From: Flavobacteriales bacterium
GTDB lineage: Bacteria > Bacteroidota > Bacteroidia > Flavobacteriales_F > PHOS-HE28
DNA length: 64,000 nucleotides
Reading direction: 5' to 3'
NCBI GenBank assembly: GCA_016716605.1
Contig: JADJWA010000001.1
Location: 3,269,001 to 3,333,000 of the forward strand
Part shown: in pieces, positions 44,344-52,453 of the stretch
Numbering within the stretch: position 1 is the stretch's first letter
Layout: every line of letters starts with the position of its first letter
Program-made: the position numbers and the translations under genes
Notes under the pieces: generated by a model
Seen by the model: only the letters and a program-made list of their open reading frames with translations
Told to the model about the DNA's origin: nothing
Database searches by the model: none

Positions 44344-44927
44344 GCCGTCGAAGGTCGTGGCTTCGCGATGACGCGGTGAAAGGTGAGCGCCGAAAGTGAA
44401 CCTATCGTTGCCCCATAGAGGCCGCCCACCAGCACATCGCCGGGGTAATGCACGCCGAGATAGACGCGGCTATAGGCAATGATCCCGGCCCATGCGAGCA
44501 AGGCCGACACCGCCCAGCGCGGGCTGCGGTTGAGGACGCTGATCATGAATACCGCGATGGCGAAGTGATTGCTGGCGTGCGAGGACACGAAGCCGAATTG
44601 ACCTCCGCAATCCTTGTAAACCAAGTGGACAAGTCCTGTGAGCGATGGCTCGTGGCAAGGCCGCAGGCGCTCCACCGTTTCCTTGAAGAGCACCACAGAG
44701 CCTTTGTCGCTGAAGAGGATCATGACCGCGATCAGCGGCAGCGACCAGAGCACCGCGCGATCGCCATGCCGCTTGAGGATGACCCAGAGGAAGAAGGCAT
44801 AGACCGGGAACCACAGCACCATGCTGCTGGCGGCTTCCATGAGATCATCAAAGAACGGGGAATGCGCGCCGTTGATCGCCAGGAAGGCCTCGCGGTCGAT
44901 GGCGTCGAGGCGTTCCCAAATGCTCAT
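44340..44927 (-). CDS. PAP2-type membrane phosphatase
   Basis: A 195-residue membrane protein with about five helices. The three PAP2 motifs are KETVERLRP (KxxxxxxRP), SSHASNHFA (in place of PSGH) and [12 protein letters not shown] (SRxxxxxHxxxD). It probably dephosphorylates undecaprenyl pyrophosphate or another lipid phosphate at the outer face of the inner membrane. ATG 44927 overlaps the stop of obg (ATGA); an upstream GTG is possible but would add only three residues. Confidence 0.88.
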   Translation of the reverse strand: MSIWERLDAIDREAFLAINGAHSPFFDDLMEAASSMVLWFPVYAFFLWVILKRHGDRAVLWSLPLIAVMILFSDKGSVVLFKETVERLRPCHEPSLTGLVHLVYKDCGGQFGFVSSHASNHFAIAVFMISVLNRSPRWAVSALLAWAGIIAYSRVYLGVHYPGDVLVGGLYGATIGSLSALTFHRVIAKPRPSTA

Positions 44928-45946
44928 GCGCTCCACTCCGGGAATTGCGACCGCTGCTCCACGGGCCGGTGCAACAGCTTCCAGAGCTTGTCCTTCAGTT
45001 CATCGAGGCCGATGCGCGCCACGCTGCTGATGAGCACGCTGTCCACGTCCTTCGGCAGCTCTTTGCGCAGTTGCTCCATCATCACCGTATCGAGCATGTC
45101 GCACTTGGTGATGGCGAGCAGGCGGTCCTTGTCGAGCAACTCCGGCGAGTACTCCTTCAGCTCATTCACCAGCACGCGGTAGTCGTGCTTGATGTCGTTA
45201 CTGTCGGCCGGCACCATGAAGAGCAGCACGCTGTTGCGTTCGATGTGGCGAAGGAAGCGCAGGCCGAGTCCCTTGCCTTCATGCGCACCCTCGATGATGC
45301 CGGGGATATCGGCCATCACGAAGCTCTGTCCATCGCGGTAGGGCACCATGCCCAGGTTGGGCGTGAGCGTGGTGAAGGCATAGTCGGCGATCTTCGGCTT
45401 GGCGGCCGTGATCACGCTGAGCAAGGTGCTCTTGCCGGCATTCGGGAATCCCACGAGGCCCACATCGGCCAGCACCTTCAGCTCCAGCTTGAACCACTTC
45501 TGCTGACCGGGTTCGCCGGGCTGCGCGAAGCGCGGGGTCTGGAAGGTGCTGCTGTGGAAGTGCTGGTTGCCGAGCCCTCCGCGGCCGCCCTTTAGCAGGA
45601 TCACCTCCTGCCCATGCTCGGTGATGTCGAAGAGCGTTTCTCCGGTCTCATCGTCCTTGGCCACGGTGCCCAGAGGCACCTCGATCACCACATCCTTGCC
45701 GCTCAGCCCGCTGCTCTGATTGCTGGTGCCCATGGCACCGTCCTCAGCGATCACATGCTTGGTGTAACGCAGGTGCAGCAGGGTCCACAGCTGGCTGTTG
45801 CCGCGCAGGATCACATCGCCGCCTTTGCCGCCATCGCCGCCATCCGGACCTCCCTTGGGCATGTACTTCTCCCGGCGCAGGTGCGCGCTGCCTTTGCCGC
45901 CCTTGCCAGAGCGGGCCTCGATGCGTATGTGGTCGATGAAGTTCAT
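44924..45946 (-). CDS. obg: Obg/CgtA GTPase
   Basis: A 340-residue ribosome-assembly GTPase. The N-terminal Obg fold has [31 protein letters not shown] and GGRGGLGN glycine-rich loops. The G domain has [28 protein letters not shown], and AITKCDML. The C-terminal extension of some Obg proteins is absent. ATG 45946 is the family start; an in-frame ATG at 46015 or so lies inside a repeat element and would add 23 residues. The gene is downstream of adk and followed by the PAP2 gene. Confidence 0.94.
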   Translation of the reverse strand: MNFIDHIRIEARSGKGGKGSAHLRREKYMPKGGPDGGDGGKGGDVILRGNSQLWTLLHLRYTKHVIAEDGAMGTSNQSSGLSGKDVVIEVPLGTVAKDDETGETLFDITEHGQEVILLKGGRGGLGNQHFHSSTFQTPRFAQPGEPGQQKWFKLELKVLADVGLVGFPNAGKSTLLSVITAAKPKIADYAFTTLTPNLGMVPYRDGQSFVMADIPGIIEGAHEGKGLGLRFLRHIERNSVLLFMVPADSNDIKHDYRVLVNELKEYSPELLDKDRLLAITKCDMLDTVMMEQLRKELPKDVDSVLISSVARIGLDELKDKLWKLLHRPVEQRSQFPEWSA

Positions 45947-45960
45947 CCCGTTCGGTCGCA

Positions 45961-46046
45961 GGTGGAGGGTTTGGGGTTGAAGGCTGAAGGTTGTCTCTGC
46001 CCTGGGAATCGTCATTCAACCTCCATCTCGATAAAACCCTCAACCA
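45961..46046. repeat. Degenerate inverted repeat, type B (GGTTGAGGG / GGTTGAAGG), between adk and obg
   Basis: The left arm (45961-45993) reads GGTGGAGGGTTTGGGGTTGA then AGGCTGAAGGTTG. The right arm (46011-46046) holds TTCAACCTCC and AAAACCCTCAACC, its imperfect reverse complement. The unit is a 7-9 base GG(T)TTGA(A/G)G. The adk stop TGA (46040-46042) is one of the TGAs of the repeat, and the other end lies 15 bases before the obg ATG. Confidence 0.6.
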
Positions 46047-46612
46047 ACAGCTTGAATCAACCGCTGGGTGATCTCCTCGATGCTGCCCACCCCATCGATC
46101 GCCTTGAACTTGCCTTGGGCCGAATAGTAGTCCTTCAGCGGCGCGGTCTTGCCCTCGTACTCGCGGATGCGGGTGCGGATCACGGCCTCGTCGCGGTCGT
46201 CGGCGCGGCCGCTGGTGGCGCCACGGCCCAAGAGGCGCTTCACCAGTTCCTCCTCGGGAACTTCGAGCGCGAGCATCACCGTGATGGGCTCGCTCTTCGC
46301 GTTCAGCATGCCGTCGAGCGCTTCGGCCTGTGCCTTGGTGCGCGGGAAGCCATCGAAGATGAAGCCCTGGGCATCGTTGTTCGCTTCGATCTTGTTGCGG
46401 ATCATGCCGATCACGATGTCGTCGCTGACGAGCTCGCCTCGGCCCATGATCTCCTGCGCCATCAGGCCAAGCTCGGTGCCCGCATCCTTCTCGGCGCGGA
46501 GGATATCGCCCGTGCTCAGGTGCACGAGGTTGTATCGATTGATGAGGAATTCACTCTGTGTGCCCTTGCCGGCGCCCGGAGGGCCGAAGAGGACGATGTT
46601 CAGTTTGCTCAT
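46040..46612 (-). CDS. adk: Adenylate kinase
   Basis: A 190-residue short-lid adenylate kinase that interconverts ATP, ADP and AMP. MSKLNIVLFGPPGAGKGTQS holds the P-loop, HLSTGDILR the AMP site, FDGFPRTKAQAE the second AMP site, and GRGATSGRADDRDEAVIRTRI the short LID. ATG 46612 is the family start; the frame stays open upstream through the hpt gene but is not coding there. The stop codon lies at the start of a repeat element. Confidence 0.95.
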   Translation of the reverse strand: MSKLNIVLFGPPGAGKGTQSEFLINRYNLVHLSTGDILRAEKDAGTELGLMAQEIMGRGELVSDDIVIGMIRNKIEANNDAQGFIFDGFPRTKAQAEALDGMLNAKSEPITVMLALEVPEEELVKRLLGRGATSGRADDRDEAVIRTRIREYEGKTAPLKDYYSAQGKFKAIDGVGSIEEITQRLIQAVG

Positions 46613-46635
46613 GTCTGGTGAAAGCGCCTTGCGGC

Positions 46636-47175
46636 TCAGGGTTCTGCGATCTTGAGGATGCCGGGCAGGTTGCGACCCAGTCCGTCGTGGTCGAGGCCGC
46701 TGCCCACCACGAAGGCGTTGGGGATGTTGAGCGCCACGAAATCGATGGGGATCTCCTGCTTGTAGGCATCGGGCTTGAAGAGCAATGCAGCGATGCGCAC
46801 GCTGGCGGGATGGTGCTCGGCCAACGCGTCCATGATGTGGCGGATGGTGCTTCCGGTGTCCACGATATCCTCGAGCACCACGACATGACGGCCCTCGATG
46901 CGCTCGCTCAGGCCGATGAGATCGCTCACCTTGCCGGTGCTCCGGGTGCCGTGGTAGCTGGCCACCTTCACGAAGGTGACCTCGCACTCGATGCCCAGGC
47001 GCTTCACCAATTCAGCGGCGAAGAAGAATGCGCCGTTGAGCACACCGATGAAGAGGGGCCGCTTCCCCGCAAGCTCCTGCTCCATGCGGGTGGCCACACG
47101 ATCGATGGCGGCGCTCACCTCGCTCTCTGGAATGAAGGGCTCGAAGTCCTTGTCGTGCAGGCGCACCCGGCTCAT
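46636..47175 (-). CDS. hpt: Hypoxanthine phosphoribosyltransferase
   Basis: A 179-residue purine-salvage enzyme. FIGVLNGAFFFAAELVKRLG, VKVASYHGTRSTGKVSDL (flexible loop) and the PRPP-binding HVVVLEDIVDTGSTI, followed by LLFKPDA and NAFVVGSGLDHDG, are all characteristic. It forms IMP or GMP from hypoxanthine or guanine and PRPP. ATG 47175 lies six bases after a promoter box; the frame remains open upstream but through intergenic repeat sequence. It leads the hpt-adk-obg-PAP2-crcB run. Confidence 0.95.
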   Translation of the reverse strand: MSRVRLHDKDFEPFIPESEVSAAIDRVATRMEQELAGKRPLFIGVLNGAFFFAAELVKRLGIECEVTFVKVASYHGTRSTGKVSDLIGLSERIEGRHVVVLEDIVDTGSTIRHIMDALAEHHPASVRIAALLFKPDAYKQEIPIDFVALNIPNAFVVGSGLDHDGLGRNLPGILKIAEP

Positions 47176-47181
47176 GGGCGG

Positions 47182-47189
47182 CGAAGGTA
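47182..47189 (-). promoter_or_regulatory. -7 promoter box of hpt
   Basis: The minus strand reads TACCTTCG, ending six bases before ATG 47175. The repeat element 47196-47264 starts just behind it and so occupies the -33 region. Confidence 0.55.
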
Positions 47190-47195
47190 GGTCTA

Positions 47196-47264
47196 GAGGT
47201 TGAGGGTTGAAGATTGAAGAGGTTGAGGGTGAGGATTGACAGCGGCAACCATCAACTTCCAACC
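47196..47264. repeat. Degenerate inverted repeat, type B, upstream of hpt
   Basis: The left arm (47196-47239) is GAGGTTGAGGGTTGAAG, ATTGAAGAGGTTGAGGGTG and AGGATTGA, at least five loose copies of a GGTTGA(A/G)G unit. The right arm (47246-47264) is CAACCATCAACTTCCAACC, a partial reverse complement. It shares its unit with the element at 45961-46046, 1.2 kb away. Confidence 0.6.
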
Positions 47265-47306
47265 AATAAACAGGCCCGCGCGCCGGCAGCAACCAGCAAT
47301 CCGCAC

Positions 47307-48068
47307 TCAATGAAAGAACTGCATCACCTTGCTCCAGAGCTTGCGGGTGACAAGCAACGGCGGCGCCTTCAGCCCATTGAGGCCCCATGAGCGGCGCACC
47401 TCGCGATTGGCGCGCAGGATGAGCTTCAGGTTGCCATTGCTCATGCCGCCCAACCTGAAGCGCACGAGCACTTCGCGTAGATGGATGGTGGGCACTTGGT
47501 GCTTGTACAGGAAGCGCAGCAGGATCTCGTAGTCGGCGCCGATGCGCAGATCCGTGTTGAAGTGGCCGAAGCGGTCGTACACGCTCTTGCGGATGAAGGT
47601 GCCCACGTGCGGCGGCATCCAGCCCTTGCGGAAGTTCTCGCGGTGGTAAGTGCCGCTGAGCCAGGTGCGGTGCACACGGAAGATGTCCTTCTCATCGACC
47701 ATGATGATGTCGCCATAGACGGCATCGGTGTGGCTGCGCTGGAAAGCCGCGACCACTTGCGCGATGGTGTCCTTAGTCATGAGCTGATCACCGGCGTTCA
47801 CGAAGCCGATGACATCGCCCGTGGCGCGCGCTAGGCCCTTGTTCATGGCGTCGTAGATGCCCTTGTCGGGCTCGCTCACGAGGATATCGATGCCGCGCTT
47901 ACCCGGCGCGCTGCGATAACGCTCCAGGATCTCAACCGTGCCGTCCGTGCTCGCGCCATCGATCACGATGAGTTCGATGTCCGAATGCGTCTGGCCAAGC
48001 ACGCTATCGAGCGTCTCCGCGATCACGAGAGCCACGTTTCGACAGACGGTGATGAGGGTGACTTTCAA
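47307..48068 (-). CDS. Glycosyltransferase family 2 (WcaE/WbdB-like)
   Basis: A 253-residue GT2 enzyme starting MKVTLITVCRNVALVIAETL. VIDGASTDGTVEIL binds the nucleotide, EPDKGIYDAMNKGLARATGD is the loop typical of WcaE-type colanic acid and LPS transferases, and FVNAGD replaces the DXD with a short acidic motif. RIGADYEILLRFLYK follows. It is the last gene of the second glycan cluster; a 71-base gap and an AT-richer hypothetical gene separate it from the acyltransferase and GT4 genes. Confidence 0.85.
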   Translation of the reverse strand: MKVTLITVCRNVALVIAETLDSVLGQTHSDIELIVIDGASTDGTVEILERYRSAPGKRGIDILVSEPDKGIYDAMNKGLARATGDVIGFVNAGDQLMTKDTIAQVVAAFQRSHTDAVYGDIIMVDEKDIFRVHRTWLSGTYHRENFRKGWMPPHVGTFIRKSVYDRFGHFNTDLRIGADYEILLRFLYKHQVPTIHLREVLVRFRLGGMSNGNLKLILRANREVRRSWGLNGLKAPPLLVTRKLWSKVMQFFH

Positions 48069-48139
48069 TTCAAGGCAGGTTGTGGATTAGTGCTTCACTC
48101 CGGTCGCAACGACAGGTTGGGTGTTTGAGTGTTTACCGC

Positions 48140-48913
48140 TCACTGATCCCAGCCATAGTAGGCCGAGCGTTTCCGCTCGCGCTTCGAATGTTCCTCAGAG
48201 CGAGTGTGGTCAATGAACGGGATACTGGTGATCATCTCAAATTCCCAAGGCAATAGCCGGCCTTCTTGATCTTGCTCTTGTCCGATCGTGCAGATGAAGG
48301 TCAGCTGGTTTGGGGCGTAATGAACAACCAATTGACCTCCTTTAGAGCAGTTCCATTGCTCGCAAATGATGTCACCTCCGTGTTGCTTCACGAAGCTGCG
48401 GATGGCCATGCTGTCGATTGCTGCCATCGTGAACCAATAATGCCTCCAGTAGTGGTGCTGGTAGCACTTGCGCACGCTGTCCGCGTCAAAAGGCCAATAG
48501 GGATTCAGCGCGGCTTCCTCACCCCAATAATTTGCTTCGTAAGTGGAGTTCTCTACACGGCTGGTATCGGGCACCTGATCAAACGAGGGAATCACCTCCG
48601 ATTCGTCCGATTCGAGGAAAATCAGCTCCTGAGATTCGTACTTGCCTTCGTATGTCTCACATTGGATGTTTATGAAATATCGGATGGTCGTGTCTCCAAC
48701 AGACTTCGAGAAATGCACCATGCCACACGGCATGTCCGAGACGCGATACCCATCAGCAACTAGATCGTCCAGAGTGAGGTCACACCTCAGATCGAACGGA
48801 TGCCAAGGAGGCACCACGAGCGTTCGAGAACGGAACTGCGGCGCAACGAGAAAGACGCCCGCCGTCAATGCTGCACCCAGCCCAAACGACAGCGACCACT
48901 TCCCCACTTGCAT
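48140..48913 (-). CDS. Hypothetical membrane-anchored protein, AT-richer than its neighbours
   Basis: A 257-residue protein I do not recognise. It has one N-terminal hydrophobic segment (SLSFGLGAALTAGVFLVAP), then a soluble, acidic domain rich in aromatic residues and histidine (KCYQHHYWRHYWFTMAAID), with four or so cysteines. The coding sequence is visibly less GC-rich than the glycan genes on both sides, with more A- and T-ending codons, which suggests a recent arrival. It lies two bases from the acyltransferase stop. Confidence 0.6.
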   Translation of the reverse strand: MQVGKWSLSFGLGAALTAGVFLVAPQFRSRTLVVPPWHPFDLRCDLTLDDLVADGYRVSDMPCGMVHFSKSVGDTTIRYFINIQCETYEGKYESQELIFLESDESEVIPSFDQVPDTSRVENSTYEANYWGEEAALNPYWPFDADSVRKCYQHHYWRHYWFTMAAIDSMAIRSFVKQHGGDIICEQWNCSKGGQLVVHYAPNQLTFICTIGQEQDQEGRLLPWEFEMITSIPFIDHTRSEEHSKRERKRSAYYGWDQ

Positions 48914-48915
48914 GG

Positions 48916-49485
48916 TCAGCCTTGAGCAATCACCCGTTCCCGCACCGCCACCGCCGGATTCCCCTGATAGATCGTGTACGCCTCTAGGTCCTTGGTGGCC
49001 ACGCTGCCTACAGCCAGCACGCTATGGCTCTTCAATGTTACGCCGAGCGTGATGATGGCCCCTGCTCCAACCCAACTACCGTCCTCAAGAACCACGGGCT
49101 TGCTGTAAGTCGGGTAATCGACCTTCTTGTAATCGTGGCTGCCTTGAATGATCATGGCACCCTGACTGATGACGACGTTATTGCCGATGGTGAGCATATC
49201 GAGGTTGTCAAGCCACACGCGCTGGCCGATCCAGCAATGATCGCCGATGCGCAGCTTCCACGGGAACTTGATGTTCACGCCCGGATGGATGACCACCCCC
49301 GTCCCCACCCGGGCCCCGAACAGGCGCAGCAAGTAAGGCTTGGGCGACCGCAACGGAAAGAGCGGATTGAGGAAGAAGAGCGCGTTGGTGAAGTACCAGA
49401 GCGTGCGCTTCACCACGCCCGCGCCGGGATCGAAGGTCTTCGAGTTGTCGAAGCGGGACAGGTCGACGGTGGGGCGCGCGTTCAT
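48916..49485 (-). CDS. WcaF-like hexapeptide-repeat acyltransferase
   Basis: A 189-residue colanic acid-type acetyltransferase. The N-terminal segment has WYFTNALFFLNPLFPLRSPKPYLLRLFGARVG, followed by hexapeptide-repeat coils: VVIHPGVNIKFPWKLRIGDHC, NNVVISQGAMIIQGSHDY, VVLEDGSWVGAGAIITLGV, and the terminal IYQGNPAVAVR. It should O-acetylate a sugar of the surface polysaccharide. ATG 49485 overlaps the TGA of the upstream GT4 gene (ATGA). Confidence 0.88.
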   Translation of the reverse strand: MNARPTVDLSRFDNSKTFDPGAGVVKRTLWYFTNALFFLNPLFPLRSPKPYLLRLFGARVGTGVVIHPGVNIKFPWKLRIGDHCWIGQRVWLDNLDMLTIGNNVVISQGAMIIQGSHDYKKVDYPTYSKPVVLEDGSWVGAGAIITLGVTLKSHSVLAVGSVATKDLEAYTIYQGNPAVAVRERVIAQG

Positions 49486-50627
49486 CGGGAGAAGAGGGCG
49501 AGGCTCCGTTCTAGGCTCGATGTATCGGCCAAATATCGTTGACCCAGCGCTGCCGCGCCCAGCAGCCATGCATTGTAGCCCGTTTGGTCCAAGGCCAGCA
49601 GCTGGGCGACCACACGCTCGAACCGCTCAGGCTGCTCCAGTGGAAGGTCCCAACCGGCATGCTTCGCTTCCAGTTCCTTCCATGGCGTGCGGTCGCTGAT
49701 GAGCAGCGGCCGGCCGGCCACCAGTGCCTCGAGCATGGTGTGCCCGAAGTTCTCGCCCACGCTGGGCATGAAGACCGCATGCGCCTGCTCGATCACGCCG
49801 CGCACGTGATCCTCAGCAATGTGATCGTGCCACAGCACCTTCGTGTCCGGTGGCAACTTCGCGACGGCGTCCTGGCAACGCTTCCAATACGCCTGATCGT
49901 ACACGGTGCCGTAGAGGTCGAAGCGGATATCGCCTTGCAGGCCGCGCAGCCGTTCGATGGCGAAGAGCGTATTCTTCTCCGGTGCTATGCGGCCCACGCT
50001 CACCAACCGCAACACTCCGGGCCGCTTGTCGATGGCAGTTGGCTCCTTCGCTTCGAGCTTGCGGCCGAGGTTGGGCACCAGGTGCACTTTCGCGTCCCTG
50101 CCGATCCAGCGCTTGATGTCCTCTGCTTCTTCAGCATTGGTGGCCTGGAACTCCACGCCCTTGAAGCAGCCGGTGGTCTTCATGGCCAGAAGGAAGGCGC
50201 GCTTCTTCCCCGGGCTCTGCTTCATGGGGCCGCGTGCCAGCATGCCGCGCACCGCCACGATGCGGCGCTGCTTCGATCCGCGCAGCAGCCACAATGGCGC
50301 GATGGTGCTCCACTTCGAGTAAAGGCCATTGATGTACACCACGTCCCACGCGCGCTCCTTCAGCAGCGCGCGCCATTGCTTCAGTGTCCGCTGTGCGGGT
50401 GAAGCGTACCAAACGCGCTCGCCCTTGTATTGCTCGACCCATTGATCCTTCGGCAGATCCTCGGGCGAGGCGTTCGCGGTATAGTCCCTATCGCCAGTGA
50501 CGATGTGGAAGTCGACGCGATCGTGCAGGTGATCGACCAGGTTCACCATGCTGCGCACCGGGCCGCCCGCCTTGAAGAAGGGCTTGTACCAATCGATGAA
50601 GGCGAGCACTTGGGGCTTCTTGCTCAT
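49482..50627 (-). CDS. Glycosyltransferase family 4
   Basis: A 381-residue GT-B enzyme. YKPFFKAGGPVRSMVNLVDHL is the acceptor-side loop near the N-terminus, RLVSVGRIAPEKNTLFAIERL starts the C-terminal donor domain, and HAVFMPSVGENFGHTMLEALVAGRPLLISD contains the EX7E-type donor-binding motif. It extends a surface glycan in the cytoplasm. It is joined by ATGA overlaps to the acyltransferase downstream and the other GT4 gene upstream. Confidence 0.88.
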   Translation of the reverse strand: MSKKPQVLAFIDWYKPFFKAGGPVRSMVNLVDHLHDRVDFHIVTGDRDYTANASPEDLPKDQWVEQYKGERVWYASPAQRTLKQWRALLKERAWDVVYINGLYSKWSTIAPLWLLRGSKQRRIVAVRGMLARGPMKQSPGKKRAFLLAMKTTGCFKGVEFQATNAEEAEDIKRWIGRDAKVHLVPNLGRKLEAKEPTAIDKRPGVLRLVSVGRIAPEKNTLFAIERLRGLQGDIRFDLYGTVYDQAYWKRCQDAVAKLPPDTKVLWHDHIAEDHVRGVIEQAHAVFMPSVGENFGHTMLEALVAGRPLLISDRTPWKELEAKHAGWDLPLEQPERFERVVAQLLALDQTGYNAWLLGAAALGQRYLADTSSLERSLALFSR

Positions 50628-51721
50628 CGGCGACCATTCATGAGTTCAGCAGCCGTTTCAGCCCACAATTCAGGACTCCACGATCTGCCCAGTTCCAAGC
50701 TGCGCTGACCCATGGCGCGCAATTCAACATCATGGCTGAGAATGAGCATGCGCAACGCTGTCTTCAGCGATGACTTGTCGCCGGCGATGAATCGGAATCC
50801 GTTCCCGCCCTCCTTCAAGAAGCGCTCGGAAGCGCCCACGGCGGAGCTGAGAACGAGCGGCAGCGCTGCGCATGCATGTTCATGCACCACCACGCCCCAC
50901 GGCTCATAGGTGCTCGGCAGAACGAAGGCGCCGGCCTGTTCCACGATCGCCCGCATCTCATCCGGCTGCTTGAAGCCGAGGTGGGTGATGCGCGCATGCC
51001 GGCCCGACGACGAAGCCTTCACCTGATCATGCAACTCGCCGGTGCCTGCGATCCACAGCTGCCAATCACCCGCGTCCTCTTCATCGCATAGCTCTGCGAA
51101 GGCATCGCAGAGCAATTGATGGCCCTTGGTGGGGATGTAGCGCGCCACACAGAGCAGCCGATGCGGCCACTGCTCGTTGCGCATGGCCAGGATCCGCTCG
51201 CCCAGCGGCAGGAAGAGCGCGGTGTCCGCGGAATAGAAGCCGGTGCGGATCCTGTCCGTCCCGAAACCGAGTCGGCGCGCGTACTCCGCCTGGGCCTTGC
51301 CCGTGACCCATGCGTGCGTGAACGAACGATGCAAGCGGATGCGCGCGATGAGCGCATTGGCCCATTGCTTCCAATGGCCGCGCCAGGCGGTATCGAGGGC
51401 GATGGTGGAAACGCCACCCGATCGCTTCGCTTCAGCAGCAGCGCGCAGGTAGTCCTTGTCAACCCAGCCGCTGGTGATCGTGAGCGCCGGTCGAATTCGC
51501 GCGACGAGATCCACAAGTGCACCTCCGGCGAGCGATGCACGTTCATGAACGGTGATGCGCGGGTGGAAAGCCAGGGTGAAGGGCGCTTCCTTGTTCACGG
51601 GCCAGCGCACCAGATGGATATCCGCATCGGCCTGCTCCACCAGCGCATTGAGGCAGGACAGCACATATGGCGCCAGCTCGGTGTAGAGCACCAGGATGGT
51701 GGTTCGGGCGCTACGGCTCAC
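50624..51721 (-). CDS. Glycosyltransferase family 4
   Basis: A GT-B enzyme of about 365 residues. LVLYTELAPYVLSCLNAL opens the acceptor domain; LLCVARYIPTKGHQLLCDAFAEL and GAFVLPSTYEPWGVVVHEHACAALPLVLS are the donor-domain motifs, the latter resembling the EX7E region. The start is not certain: GTG 51721 (chosen, five bases after a TACCTTGG box) and TTG 51730 are both possible, and no ATG is near. It is the first gene of the second glycan cluster. Confidence 0.82.
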   Translation of the reverse strand: MSRSARTTILVLYTELAPYVLSCLNALVEQADADIHLVRWPVNKEAPFTLAFHPRITVHERASLAGGALVDLVARIRPALTITSGWVDKDYLRAAAEAKRSGGVSTIALDTAWRGHWKQWANALIARIRLHRSFTHAWVTGKAQAEYARRLGFGTDRIRTGFYSADTALFLPLGERILAMRNEQWPHRLLCVARYIPTKGHQLLCDAFAELCDEEDAGDWQLWIAGTGELHDQVKASSSGRHARITHLGFKQPDEMRAIVEQAGAFVLPSTYEPWGVVVHEHACAALPLVLSSAVGASERFLKEGGNGFRFIAGDKSSLKTALRMLILSHDVELRAMGQRSLELGRSWSPELWAETAAELMNGRR

Positions 51722-51726
51722 GGCGG

Positions 51727-51734
51727 CCAAGGTA
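51727..51734 (-). promoter_or_regulatory. Possible -7 promoter box of the second glycan cluster
   Basis: The minus strand reads TACCTTGG, a loose match to TAnnTTyG, ending five bases before GTG 51721. If it is the promoter, the TTG start at 51730 would be excluded. Confidence 0.35.
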
Positions 51735-51745
51735 TCCGCCGATGG

Positions 51746-52453
51746 TCAGCGCTGCACGCGGATACGGATATCGAAGAGAGTGCGCGAACGCCCGCCCGCC
51801 GCGAACTTGCGCCGATAGTGCCTCACCCAGAGCATGATGAGCGGAACCCCGATCAGCGTGGGCCAGAGCCATTGCAGCCAGCGCGGCTGGAGCATCTCCA
51901 GATTCACCGCGCTGAAGGCCGAGACCGTGGCGATGTAGCCGCCGAGGAAACCGGTGATGTGCGCATAGAGCCATGCGCGCTTATCGTTGTTGTGGCTGTA
52001 AAAGCGCTGGAAATCGCGCCATACGAAGAGCAGCCCGATGATGCCGAATGCCGTGAAGATGATGGGGCCGCTGGTGCGATGGCCGAGCGCCAGGTTGACC
52101 GCGCCCCAGAGGAAGATCCCGCTGTTGACGATGCCGGCCGAGATCATGAGGATGCGGTCCATGAGCTGCGGGCGCTGGCCCTCGTGCAGCCTTTTCAGGT
52201 AAAGCGCCCGGTAGCCGCTGGCAATCATGTGGAAGGCGAACACCGCCACCATGGCCATTAGCCAATTCTCACGCACCACACCGAGCCCGATTCCGGTTAC
52301 AGCCACCATCGCCATGCTCCAGAAGTAGGCCCTGCCCCAGCGCCGGTGCCAATCGCCGCCCTTGCGCGAGAGCATGGCCAAAGGCGCCACGATCAGGGCA
52401 ACGAAGCCGAAGAGGGCGTGGAGGAGGAGAAGGGGGGGCATGGAGAGGAGCAT
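51746..52453 (-). CDS. DUF2306-like polytopic membrane protein
   Basis: A 235-residue membrane protein with about seven helices. LLHALFGFVALIVAPLAMLSRKGGDWHRRWGRAYFWSM, with the GxxHRxxGR loop after the first helix, is typical of DUF2306-type proteins. Further helices carry few charged residues. Function unknown. ATG 52453 shares its first base with the stop of the upstream gene (TGATG). Confidence 0.75.
   Translation of the reverse strand: MLLSMPPLLLLHALFGFVALIVAPLAMLSRKGGDWHRRWGRAYFWSMAMVAVTGIGLGVVRENWLMAMVAVFAFHMIASGYRALYLKRLHEGQRPQLMDRILMISAGIVNSGIFLWGAVNLALGHRTSGPIIFTAFGIIGLLFVWRDFQRFYSHNNDKRAWLYAHITGFLGGYIATVSAFSAVNLEMLQPRWLQWLWPTLIGVPLIMLWVRHYRRKFAAGGRSRTLFDIRIRVQR

Noticed and set aside
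46613..46987. Upstream extension of the adk frame by 125 residues
   Set aside because: It lies within the hpt gene in another frame and is rich in Arg, Pro and His, typical of GC-rich shadow translation. The Adk family starts at 46612.
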